Positions 1 to 6,784 of a DNA stretch of 11,366 bases are shown here, piece after piece. The stretch lies in NCBI GenBank assembly GCA_964345005.1, contig CAYFPQ010000089.1, positions 1 to 11,366 on the forward strand, in the 5' to 3' direction. The first letter of the stretch is position 1, and the number at the start of each line of letters is the position of its first letter. Position numbers and translations under genes: made by a program. The notes beneath the pieces were generated by a model. It did not search any database, was not told the origin of the DNA, and saw nothing but the letters and a program-made list of their open reading frames with translations. Origin of the DNA: JABMPJ01 sp964345005. GTDB taxonomy: Bacteria > Verrucomicrobiota > Kiritimatiellia > UBA8416 > JABMPJ01.

Positions 1-1
1 C

Positions 2-691
2 GGGGTGGAGCGCTGGCGCCTCGTCAACTCGGCGAACGCTCGCGCCATGGAGCTGGAGCTCCTGGGGGCGGCGTCGCGAGTCATCGCCCGGGACGGCGGC
101 CTGATGGAGCCTCCCACCACCCAGACGCCGATGTTCCTCTCTCCGGGCCAGCGGCTCGAGCTGGAGGTCCTGCCCGCCGCGGAGCTGGTGGAGCTGTGGC
201 TGGTCATCGACGACGGCTTCGGCGCCGACTACCGCTACCCGCTGTTCGTCGGCGAGCCAGACGGCGTCGAAGCCGCAGCCGCGCCCCTGGACTGGCGCGG
301 CGTCGAGCCACCGGCCCAGGCAACGCCGACCCAGACCCTCGACCTCGCGCTGGGCGAGAGCACCGAGCCGGGCGACATCCTGTGGACGATCAACGACGAG
401 GCCTGGCCAGACGTCCACTGGATCCCCCTCGCCCAGGAGCCCACCGAGCTCCGGATCGACAACCAGACCGACTACGACCACCCTTTCCACGTGCACGGTC
501 ACTTCTTCCAGGTCGTCAGCATCGACGGCGAGCCGCCGGCGGCCCACACCCGCTACGACACGGTGTTGCTCCGGCCCCAGCAGGAAGCGCTGCTTTGGGC
601 CCGGTTCGACAACCCGGGCCTGTGGATGGCGCACTGCCACATCCTCGAGCACGCCCAGATGGGGATGATGACGGTGTTCGAGGTCTACTGA
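2..691 (+). CDS. Multicopper oxidase, C-terminal part (5' end outside window)
   Basis: This is the C-terminal ~229 residues of a laccase-type multicopper oxidase, which oxidises a substrate and passes four electrons to O2 through type 1, 2 and 3 copper sites, usually in the periplasm. The reading frame is open from the first base, so the start lies upstream. The visible part begins in the middle cupredoxin domain (VERWRLVNSANAR) and continues into the last one. Copper ligands are clear: HPFHVHGHFF at bases 479-508 (HxHGH, type 2/3 sites), and HCHILEH followed by the axial Met in GMM from base 632 (type 1/3 sites). The protein ends two residues after FEV, as such enzymes usually do. Substrate (Cu(I), Mn(II), phenols) cannot be told from this part. 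The gene converges on and overlaps the haem-lipoprotein gene by 7 nt. The family call is secure; the subtype is not. Confidence 0.93.
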   Translation, partial: GVERWRLVNSANARAMELELLGAASRVIARDGGLMEPPTTQTPMFLSPGQRLELEVLPAAELVELWLVIDDGFGADYRYPLFVGEPDGVEAAAAPLDWRGVEPPAQATPTQTLDLALGESTEPGDILWTINDEAWPDVHWIPLAQEPTELRIDNQTDYDHPFHVHGHFFQVVSIDGEPPAAHTRYDTVLLRPQQEALLWARFDNPGLWMAHCHILEHAQMGMMTVFEVY

Positions 692-1113
692 CCGGGCTCC
701 ACCCAGATCCCGCAGTCCAGGAAGTCCCGCAGCAGCGTCGTGTTCGACTCGGACAGCGGGTACGTGGGCGGCATGTACCGGTCCCACAGCGCCGCCTGGC
801 GGATGTTGAAGCGGTCGGCGCGCACGTCCTCGAGGGTGTCGTAGGTCAGGTACTCGGGTGCCCCGGACCAGGCGACGGCGGCCTCGGAGTGACAGCCGCG
901 GCAGTTCTCGACGAAGAAGGACTCGCCGCCGGTGGTCCAGGTGACGTAGTCGACCTCGCTGCAGTCCACTGCATACGCCGCGGTATCGACGGTGGGCGGG
1001 TCCACGGCGGCAACGCAGCCGGCGGCGAGCAGAACGACGAGTAGGCCCGAGCACGCCGCCCTGGCCGTTTGGGTTTCGGGGCCGATCGCCCGGCCCCGGA
1101 CAAAGGGGTGCAC
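685..1113 (-). CDS. Predicted c-type cytochrome lipoprotein (single CxxCH)
   Basis: A small secreted protein of about 142 residues. A hydrophobic stretch ending in the lipobox LLAAGC (bases ~1015-1035) predicts a lipid-anchored Cys with roughly 110 mature residues. One haem-binding motif CRGCH is encoded at 889-903, and a downstream MPP (codon for Met at 772-774) may give the sixth haem ligand. A C-terminal LLRDFLDCGIW follows. This CxxCH...MPP...L.DWL.CG layout is known from planctomycete and myxobacterial one-haem lipoproteins of unknown redox partner. The start is uncertain: in-frame GTG codons lie at 1113 and 1125, neither has a convincing ribosome binding site, and the signal peptide's n-region is unusually long. 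The open frame continues to 1419, but the upstream residues look non-coding. It may donate electrons to the neighbouring oxidase, but convergent orientation argues against co-transcription. Confidence 0.72.
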   Translation of the reverse strand: MHPFVRGRAIGPETQTARAACSGLLVVLLAAGCVAAVDPPTVDTAAYAVDCSEVDYVTWTTGGESFFVENCRGCHSEAAVAWSGAPEYLTYDTLEDVRADRFNIRQAALWDRYMPPTYPLSESNTTLLRDFLDCGIWVEPGQ

Positions 1114-1125
1114 ATGATCGATCAC

Positions 1126-1237
1126 GACGAGAAACCACCCGAAGAAGGCCAACCGGCTCCGAGGGACCCGCCCGCGCGTACGAGGCGGCGGCCCGGACAG
1201 CCCGCGGCGCTTGCCGAGACGCTGGGTACTTCGTCGA
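1126..1237. other. Probable left junction of the mobile element, no gene seen
   Basis: This gap lies between the possible 5' end of the haem-lipoprotein gene and the stop codon of the serine recombinase. I see no coding signal, tRNA or strong hairpin in it. Because large serine recombinase genes usually sit at one extremity of their element, the attachment-site junction is likely here or within the recombinase's unconserved 3' part. The other attachment site is not in the window, so a core sequence cannot be named. Confidence 0.3.
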
Positions 1238-3235
1238 TCAGGGCCCCTCCTCTGAACCCGAAGGTATCTCCGGCTCGGCAGCCAGGAGAACCCGCCGTCG
1301 GATGGACGGCCGGAGACCCGGAGATGGGGATTGGCGAGCGGTTCCCCGTGGAGAACCACCGGGGTGTCGATGCGCGAACAGAACCCGGGTCCGCACGCGG
1401 ACCAGGAGCCGAGTCCCATGGCGTCGTTCTACCGGAACGGATCGCTGGCGAAGGTGCGCCCGAGCGGCGACAGTGCCGGCCACGGCGGCCAGGGTCACGC
1501 TCCGACATTGCGACTGCGCCCCCCCCGGGCGTCGGTGCCCGCCGTACTTCCACATGCGGTATCCTCGCGCCGGGCCTGGGGGGGAGCCATTCATCGCCAT
1601 AGGCAGAACTCGGCACGTCCCGGGTTCTGCCTTTGTCGATCCAGGCCCCGTCGCCGGATCCGCCTCGCTCAGCCCCTCGGCTCCGACCGCCATCGGCAGC
1701 GCCGCGGCCGCCCCTGGCTCCGGCGGCATCGGCGGCAGGGTGTAGGTGACCGTCAGGTCCCGCCCGTAGGCGTCGATGCGCTGGATCCACGACCGCAGGA
1801 AGGCCTTCCTGGCGTTCAGGCTGCCCTCGCCGAGCAGGCGGTGCAGGCCCTCGACGTACCCGCGGATGGTGTGCTCGCTGACGAGCCGGACGACGGTGCC
1901 CCCGACCTGCCCATCCAGCTCCTGCTTGCGGGCCACGAGGTCGTCGACGCGGCCCTTCCACTCCCGGATGCGGGGCGCGAGTACCGCCATCTCCAGGTGC
2001 CCCTGTTCCAGCACCTCGAAGAGCCGATCGAGCTTCTTGCGAGCCTCGTCGATCTGGCCGGTGACCGCCGCGATCTCCTCGGCCGCGAGGCGGCTGTTCG
2101 CCGATAGCTCGGCGTTGACCAGGTCCACGAGTTCCCGGAGGTGGTCCGGGGTCAGCACAGCGCGCTTGAGCTCGTCGATCACGGCCTCCTCGACCGCGAC
2201 CTGGTTGAGCAGCTTCGCGTCGCACGCGGTGGCGCCGCTCTTCATCTTCTGCTGGCAGCCGTAGTAGTGGACCCGGCTGGACTTGGCGGGGTGGCCGATG
2301 AAGGACGAGCCGCAGTGCCCGCAGTAGAGCAGCCCGGAGAGCAGGTAGCGCGACGAGAGCCGGCGTGGATGGATGCGCCGGCGGGTGCGCTGCTGGATGC
2401 GCGCCTGGGCCTGCTGCCACTCCTCGCGGCTGACGAGGGGGTCGTGCGCGTCCTCGATGCGGATCGGCCTGGCCTCCTTCACCGCCTGCCGGCCGGTGCG
2501 CTTCTTGCCCCAGACGAGCACGCCCACGTACACCTCGTTCCGGAGGATGCTCAGCACGGTGTTCTTCGACCACAGCTTGTTCCGCCGGGTGCGCAGCCCC
2601 TCGTCGTTTAGGGTCCGCGCGATGGTCGCGGCGCCTTCGCCTGCCAGGCACATCCGGTAGATGCGCTGGACGATGGGGCCGAAGGTCGGACACGGCACGA
2701 GCCGGCGCTTGGGCGCGGCCTCGGTGCCCTGGCGCTCGGAGACATAGCCCGTCGGCGTGCGGCCACCGTTGTGGTAGCCGAGCTCGGCGTTCTTGCGCAT
2801 GCCGCGCACGGTGTCCTCGGCCAGGTTGGCGCTGTAGAACTCGTCGAGGACCTCGAGCATGCCCTCCATCATCCGGCCCGTGGGGGTGTCCTCCAGGGGC
2901 TCGTTGAGGGAGACCAGCCGCACGCCGTTCTTCTGGAGCATCGCCTTGTAGAGGACAGAGTCCTCGCGGCTCCTGGAGAAGCGGCTGAACTTCCACACCA
3001 GGATGTGGCGGAAGTGCGGCGGGCGGCGCTTGGCGGCTGCGATCATCTCCTGGAACTGTGGACGGTCGGCGGTGCGGGCGCTCTCGGCCTCGTCGACGTA
3101 CTCGGCGACGACCTCCCAGCCCCGGCGTCGGGCCTCGGCCCGGCATGCGTCGAGCTGTGCCGGGATGGAGAGCTCCTTGTCGGCCTGGCGCTGCGCGGAG
3201 CAGCGTGCGTAGATGGCGGCGCGGGGGATGGTCAT
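1238..3235 (-). CDS. Large serine recombinase / site-specific integrase
   Basis: A large serine recombinase (665 codons) that would cut and rejoin attachment sites through a phosphoserine intermediate. The N-terminal resolvase domain (about residues 5-150) has the nucleophile in YARCSAQRQ (Ser13) and the arginine-rich helix WKFSRFSRS. The recombinase domain follows (~160-270, with GYHNGGRTPTGY). A four-cysteine zinc ribbon comes next (Cys305, Cys308, Cys327, Cys338), then a coiled coil (~345-450), and a conserved C-terminal segment ending near residue 506 (RKAFLRSWIQRIDAYGRDLTV). The last ~159 residues are Arg/Gly/Pro-rich, look unconserved, and may be read-through into the att region. The start ATG at 3235 has GGAGGGG four bases upstream. 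It overlaps the stop of the upstream Xre regulator in an ATGA arrangement, implying coupled translation. Family certain; the C-terminal end is doubtful. Confidence 0.92.
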   Translation of the reverse strand: MTIPRAAIYARCSAQRQADKELSIPAQLDACRAEARRRGWEVVAEYVDEAESARTADRPQFQEMIAAAKRRPPHFRHILVWKFSRFSRSREDSVLYKAMLQKNGVRLVSLNEPLEDTPTGRMMEGMLEVLDEFYSANLAEDTVRGMRKNAELGYHNGGRTPTGYVSERQGTEAAPKRRLVPCPTFGPIVQRIYRMCLAGEGAATIARTLNDEGLRTRRNKLWSKNTVLSILRNEVYVGVLVWGKKRTGRQAVKEARPIRIEDAHDPLVSREEWQQAQARIQQRTRRRIHPRRLSSRYLLSGLLYCGHCGSSFIGHPAKSSRVHYYGCQQKMKSGATACDAKLLNQVAVEEAVIDELKRAVLTPDHLRELVDLVNAELSANSRLAAEEIAAVTGQIDEARKKLDRLFEVLEQGHLEMAVLAPRIREWKGRVDDLVARKQELDGQVGGTVVRLVSEHTIRGYVEGLHRLLGEGSLNARKAFLRSWIQRIDAYGRDLTVTYTLPPMPPEPGAAAALPMAVGAEGLSEADPATGPGSTKAEPGTCRVLPMAMNGSPPGPARGYRMWKYGGHRRPGGAQSQCRSVTLAAVAGTVAARAHLRQRSVPVERRHGTRLLVRVRTRVLFAHRHPGGSPRGTARQSPSPGLRPSIRRRVLLAAEPEIPSGSEEGP
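1601..1632. repeat. Near-perfect 13-bp-stem inverted repeat (hairpin)
   Basis: AGGCAGAAC at 1601-1609 is exactly repeated in inverse at 1624-1632. The stem continues inward (T1610-G1623 wobble, then CGG/CCG) to give 13 pairs around the 6-base loop CACGTC. It lies in the unconserved 3' part of the recombinase reading frame, coding KAEPGTCRVLPM there. On the minus transcript no T-run follows, so it is not a typical intrinsic terminator for the recombinase. On the plus strand it is followed by TTTG only. Confidence 0.6.
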
Positions 3236-3774
3236 TCGTCCCCTCCCTGGTCTGCGAGGATCACGGACGGCGGCATGCCCCCGGCGCCCAGGTGCTCCTC
3301 CAGGCGCAGCACCATCTGGACGACCTGCCTCTTCTGGAGCTTGGAGTAGTAGTCCAGGCTCTCGGAGCCCAGGCGCATGGGCTTCAGCGCGGGGTGGAGC
3401 ATCAGCCGCTCGAAGGCCCGGTCCACGTCGTCGGGGACGGGGTGGGCGGGGGGCACGTAGACCTCGACGCCGGCCTCGGTGAGCACCTCGGACAGCGGCC
3501 GGTCGAAGACCTCCGCCACCTTGGCGAGGAAGGGCATGTCCGGCGGCTTCGCGCGGCGGTTCGTCTCCAAGCGCTGGACGTAAGAGAACGGGACGCCCAG
3601 CTCCCTCGCCGCACCGCGGAGCGAAAGCCCTCGGCCCTCGCGCTGCGCCCGCAGGTAGGGACCGAACTCCTCGCGACGCTTGATGAGGAAGGCGGCGTCA
3701 CCGGCGGGCTCGAGGTCCTGCCTCGCCGCCGGGTCGGCGACGAAGGACAGCTCGTCGGGCTTCTGGAGGGGCAT
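3232..3774 (-). CDS. Xre-family HTH regulator upstream of recombinase
   Basis: A 180-residue DNA-binding protein. An Xre/Cro-like helix-turn-helix domain spans about residues 32-90: PYLRAQREGRGLSLRGAARELGVPFSYVQRLE is the classic helix 1-3 pattern, followed by FLAKVAEVFDRPLSEVL. The C-terminal half has no recognisable domain. I chose ATG at 3774 because AAGG stands about 7 bases upstream and because earlier in-frame ATGs (3858, 3897) would run through the divergent promoter. Its TGA overlaps the recombinase ATG by 4 bp, so the two are made from one transcript. By analogy with phage and ICE repressors it probably binds the divergent 3775-3889 region and controls itself, the recombinase and possibly the opposite replication operon. 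That role is inference. Confidence 0.85.
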   Translation of the reverse strand: MPLQKPDELSFVADPAARQDLEPAGDAAFLIKRREEFGPYLRAQREGRGLSLRGAARELGVPFSYVQRLETNRRAKPPDMPFLAKVAEVFDRPLSEVLTEAGVEVYVPPAHPVPDDVDRAFERLMLHPALKPMRLGSESLDYYSKLQKRQVVQMVLRLEEHLGAGGMPPSVILADQGGDE

Positions 3775-3889
3775 CTGCGGACCTTGATTCGGGTTGCGAA
3801 CAGATTGAAACGGTCGAGGCCTTGACGATCCTCGCTCACCGGATGATTCTATTTGCATCCATAGTGAATCGCAAGTCCTCGGAGCCGAA
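3775..3889. promoter_or_regulatory. Divergent promoter/operator region
   Basis: A 115-bp intergenic region between the Xre regulator (-) and the small HTH gene (+). It contains the minus-strand promoter described separately. A plus-strand -35-like TTGACG lies at 3822-3827, but no good -10 follows at 17-18 bp (GATTCT at 3845-3850 is weak). TTGCGA at 3794-3799 recurs inverted as TCGCAA at 3869-3874. This is the natural place for the two divergent HTH proteins to act as a decision switch. Confidence 0.5.
3846..3874 (-). promoter_or_regulatory. Sigma-70-like promoter for the Xre-recombinase operon
   Basis: On the minus strand TTGCGA (3874-3869) is followed after exactly 17 bp by TAGAAT (3851-3846): 4/6 and 5/6 matches to the consensus -35 and -10. 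The predicted transcript starts near 3839, leaving a ~65-nt leader before the regulator's ATG at 3774. The -10 box is flanked by an imperfect operator-like dyad, GGATG (3841-3845) and CATCC (3856-3860). This stretch is clearly AT-richer than its surroundings. Confidence 0.6.
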
Positions 3890-4156
3890 ATGAACATCCC
3901 TCGCCCCCGCTACCTGCTTCGGTCCGGCCACGTGCAGCGCATCTTGGACCGCAACCACCTCTCGCACCGGCGCTTCGCCGACCACCTGGGGATCTCCCGG
4001 TCGTACTGGAGCCAGCTCTTCAACCGGCACCGGGCGCTCACCCCCGACCTGCGGCGTGATCTCCTGACCAGCCGCTACCTGCGAGACCTGCCGGAGGAGG
4101 AGCTGTGGGAGGTCGTCCCGCCGGACGAGCCCAGCGGGGGTGCGCCGTGTCCCTGA
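3890..4156 (+). CDS. Small HTH protein, first gene of replication operon
   Basis: An 88-residue protein that is mostly one helix-turn-helix domain. HVQRILDRNHLSHRRFADHLGISRSYWSQL (about residues 14-43) has the Xre-like pattern in which a recognition helix starts at ISRSYWS. The remainder is charged. ATG at 3890 has GGAG five bases upstream, and the gene reads away from the Xre-recombinase operon. The last 10 bases overlap the next gene (GTG at 4147), so the operon is tightly packed. It is a likely transcriptional regulator or a DNA-binding partner of the downstream primase-helicase. Which one cannot be told from sequence. Confidence 0.8.
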   Translation: MNIPRPRYLLRSGHVQRILDRNHLSHRRFADHLGISRSYWSQLFNRHRALTPDLRRDLLTSRYLRDLPEEELWEVVPPDEPSGGAPCP

Positions 4157-4347
4157 GCGAGCCTCCCTCCGGTGCGCTGGACCAGCTCGCCCGCCTCATC
4201 GCCGAAGACTGGAAGAAGCAGCGGGCGGCGAGCCCGTGCCCGGCGCCGCCCCCTTGCCCGCCCGCCACCGAGACGAAGCGTCGCCGCCGTACGCCTTCGA
4301 TTCGGATCGTCCCGACCCCTCCTACGCCTCGGCGAGACCGACAATGA
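4147..4347 (+). CDS. Uncharacterised 66-residue protein between HTH and primase-helicase
   Basis: A short reading frame supported by its position rather than by homology. GTG at 4147 has a GGGGG run about six bases upstream. It overlaps the HTH gene by 10 nt, and its TGA overlaps the next ATG by 4 nt (ATGA at 4344-4347). The N-terminal third can form an amphipathic helix (ALDQLARLIAEDWKKQ). The rest is Pro-rich and then strongly basic (TKRRRRTPSIRI), without predicted structure. The basic tail suggests nucleic-acid contact, possibly as a cofactor of the primase-helicase. I do not recognise the family. It could also be a coupling leader with no protein function. Confidence 0.6.
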   Translation: MSLSEPPSGALDQLARLIAEDWKKQRAASPCPAPPPCPPATETKRRRRTPSIRIVPTPPTPRRDRQ

Positions 4348-6779
4348 GCTCCGTCGTCCCCTTCCCCGGTCCCTCGGGACCGGATGCACGGCTTCGCCCG
4401 GAGCACCTGGACCACCTGCGCAGCTCCGGCCTGTCGGACCAGACCATCGCGGCGGCGCGGATCTGCTCGCTGTCCGAGTCGCAGACGCGACGGCTCGGCT
4501 ACGCGAAGGGCCTCTCCGGCATCGGCTTCCCCTACCCGGGCACGCGCATCACGGTCGCCGGCGAGCTCCACGCCTACACGCGGTTGCGGGTCGACCCCGA
4601 GCGCCGCCGCGAGCCAGGTCGCAAGTACGAGAACCCGCTGAAAGCGAGCATCGACGAGGGGCTGACCTTCTACCCCTATGTCCCGCTCGACGTGGACGCC
4701 CTGCGCAAGGACGCCACCCGCCCCGTGGTGGTCACCGAGGGAGAGAAGAAGGCGCTGAAGCTCACCCAGGAAGGCTGGCCCGCCATCGGGCTCCCCGGCG
4801 TCTTCCTGTTCACCGACCCGCGGTCCTCGCGCCCTCCGGGCAAGAGACCGCTGCATCCGGACCTGGAGCGGTGGCGCTGGCGGGGGCGGACGGTGTTCGT
4901 CTGCTTCGACTCGGACCGCACCGACAAGGAGGGCGTCGCTCTCGCGCACGAGCGGTTGTGTGCCGCGCTGACCCGCAAGGGCGCGCGCGTGCGAGACCTC
5001 GGCCTCCCGGCCCTCGGGGGTCTCGACAAGACCGGCGCGGACGACTTCCTCGTGCGCCGCGGGCCCGCTGCCTTCGGGGACCTCGTGGACCGCGCCCGCC
5101 CGTGGGAGCCCTTCGCCTGGCTGGTCGAGCTCGTGCCGGCCGGGTTGCCGCCGGCGGCGCTCGAGGAGGCTCTGGTTCCCGCGCGAGGCCGCCTCCTGCA
5201 CGTCACCCCCGACGAGCTTCGGGTCGTCGCGGCCCGCCTGTGCGAGCGCTACCCGGCGCTGTCGGAGGGCGATGCCATCGCCATGTTGGCCGCCGGTAGG
5301 AGCGCCGAGGCTCCGCTGCCGGAGATCATCACCAACAACCGGCAGGTCCGCGACCTGGCCGACGACGCGTGGAAGGCGCTCCAGCGCTCGCCGATGGGCG
5401 CGCGAGTCTACCGCTACGGGGATGCCCTGGTCTACGTGCCCGACGGCCCCGACCCGTGCCAGGAGCCGCTCGACGCCGCGAAGTTGACCGCCCTGCTCAA
5501 CCGCGCCGCGACCTGGCTGGCCGAGTGCGAGGACGGCGTGCGCAACAGCCGCGTGCCTCAGGACGTCGTGCGGGACATGATCGCCCTGCCGTCCGGGTCG
5601 GTTCGCCACCTCGAAGGGCTGGCGCGCCTCCCGGTCCTTCGACCGGATGGCACCGTCCACCAGCACAGCGGCTACGACGCCCGGACCCGCCTGCTCTCCT
5701 TTGTGCCCGCCGAGCTGAGCGCTGCCGTCACCGACCTCGGCGTTGAGCCCGACCCTGACAAGGCGCTCCGCTTCCTGGGCGGCGAGCTGCTCGGCGACTT
5801 CCCCTTCGCTCGTGACAGTGACCGGGCCCACGCCCTCGCGGCGCTCCTGCTCCCCGTCGTGCGCCACCTCGTCGAAGGACCGACGCCGCTCCACCTGGTC
5901 GAGGCACCCACGCCCGGGACGGGCAAGACCCTGCTGGCCGACGTCGTCCACCTGGTCGCCACCGGGTGCCCCGCTGACCCGACGCCGCTGCCACGACGCG
6001 AAGAGGAGGTCCGCAAGAAGATCACGTCCACGCTCCTCGGCAACCCGGCGCTGGTACTGCTCGACAACATCAACCACGGCATCGATTCGTCCAGCCTCGC
6101 CGCCGCGCTCACCAAGGACCGTTGGAGCGACCGGCTGCTGGGCCAGTCGCGCATGGTGCCGATGCCCAACAGGGCCGTCTGGCTGGCGACCGCGAACAAC
6201 CCGGTGCTCTCACGCGAGATGAGCCGCCGAGCCGTGCGGATCCGCCTCGACGCGGACAGCGAGCGCCCGTGGCTGCGCGACGGCTTCCGCCACGCCGACC
6301 TCCCCTCCTGGGTCCGTGCCCACCGAGGGGCCATCGTCGCCGCGCTGATCGACCTCGCGCGCGCCTGGCTGCTCGCCGGGCGCCCACCCTCGGGTCCGAG
6401 GCTCGGCAGCTACGCCTCCTGGTCAGCGAACATCGGTGGGATCCTGGGGCACGCCGGCGTGCCGGGCTTTCTCGCCGACCGCGAGCACGACCACGACGCG
6501 GAAGACCCCGTCGAGGCCGACTGGCGGGCGCTGGTGGCGTGCTGGTCGGAGCGATTCGGCCGGGAGTCCGTGGACGGCAAGGACCTGCTGGGCCTCGCGG
6601 CCGAACATGGGCTGTTCGACCTGGCCCCCGGTGACCTGGACCGCCGGGCCAAGGCCTCGTTCTCGCGCGGGCTGTCCCGGAGGCGCGACCGGATCTACGA
6701 CGGGCAGCGCATCGTCGTGGTTCGGGACCGGCACCGGAAGGTCAGCCGCTACGCCCTGCAGTCGGGCCGGCGGCCGTAG
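4344..6779 (+). CDS. Primase-helicase: Toprim (DUF3854-like) plus AAA+/SF3-like ATPase
   Basis: An 811-residue replication protein of the kind carried by phages, plasmids and integrative elements. The N-terminal third resembles DUF3854 Toprim primases: the catalytic Glu is in VVVTEGEKKA (Glu132) and the acidic pair in CFDSD (Asp189, Asp191). The C-terminal half is a hexameric-helicase-type ATPase with Walker A APTPGTGKT (~521-529), Walker B LVLLDNIN (Asp574), sensor-1 Asn in LATANNP (~614-620) and an arginine-finger-like MSRRAVRIR (~626-634). The probable activity is priming and unwinding at the element's origin. ATG at 4344 is chosen because it overlaps the preceding TGA, and because the upstream in-frame residues (from 4140) are low-complexity Arg/Pro sequence. 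The ribosome binding site is weak, consistent with coupled translation. It ends 5 bp from a convergent gene with no terminator visible. Confidence 0.85.
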   Translation: MSSVVPFPGPSGPDARLRPEHLDHLRSSGLSDQTIAAARICSLSESQTRRLGYAKGLSGIGFPYPGTRITVAGELHAYTRLRVDPERRREPGRKYENPLKASIDEGLTFYPYVPLDVDALRKDATRPVVVTEGEKKALKLTQEGWPAIGLPGVFLFTDPRSSRPPGKRPLHPDLERWRWRGRTVFVCFDSDRTDKEGVALAHERLCAALTRKGARVRDLGLPALGGLDKTGADDFLVRRGPAAFGDLVDRARPWEPFAWLVELVPAGLPPAALEEALVPARGRLLHVTPDELRVVAARLCERYPALSEGDAIAMLAAGRSAEAPLPEIITNNRQVRDLADDAWKALQRSPMGARVYRYGDALVYVPDGPDPCQEPLDAAKLTALLNRAATWLAECEDGVRNSRVPQDVVRDMIALPSGSVRHLEGLARLPVLRPDGTVHQHSGYDARTRLLSFVPAELSAAVTDLGVEPDPDKALRFLGGELLGDFPFARDSDRAHALAALLLPVVRHLVEGPTPLHLVEAPTPGTGKTLLADVVHLVATGCPADPTPLPRREEEVRKKITSTLLGNPALVLLDNINHGIDSSSLAAALTKDRWSDRLLGQSRMVPMPNRAVWLATANNPVLSREMSRRAVRIRLDADSERPWLRDGFRHADLPSWVRAHRGAIVAALIDLARAWLLAGRPPSGPRLGSYASWSANIGGILGHAGVPGFLADREHDHDAEDPVEADWRALVACWSERFGRESVDGKDLLGLAAEHGLFDLAPGDLDRRAKASFSRGLSRRRDRIYDGQRIVVVRDRHRKVSRYALQSGRRP

Positions 6780-6784
6780 CGATC

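Noticed and set aside
1514..1589. Possible tRNA remnant ending in GGGGAGCCA, with C-run (1519-1526) and G-run (1578-1584) able to pair
   Set aside because: The 3' end recalls a tRNA acceptor, but there is no D arm, no anticodon stem and no TTC-type T loop. The C/G runs are plausible by chance at this composition.
1122..3146. 674-codon minus-strand frame overlapping the recombinase
   Set aside because: Shifted reading of the recombinase gene, very rich in Arg/Pro/Gly and without motifs.
4038..6077. 679-codon open frame on the minus strand opposite the primase-helicase
   Set aside because: Product is Arg/Gly/Val-rich with no domain, and the opposite strand encodes clear Toprim and Walker motifs. 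It is a GC-bias shadow.
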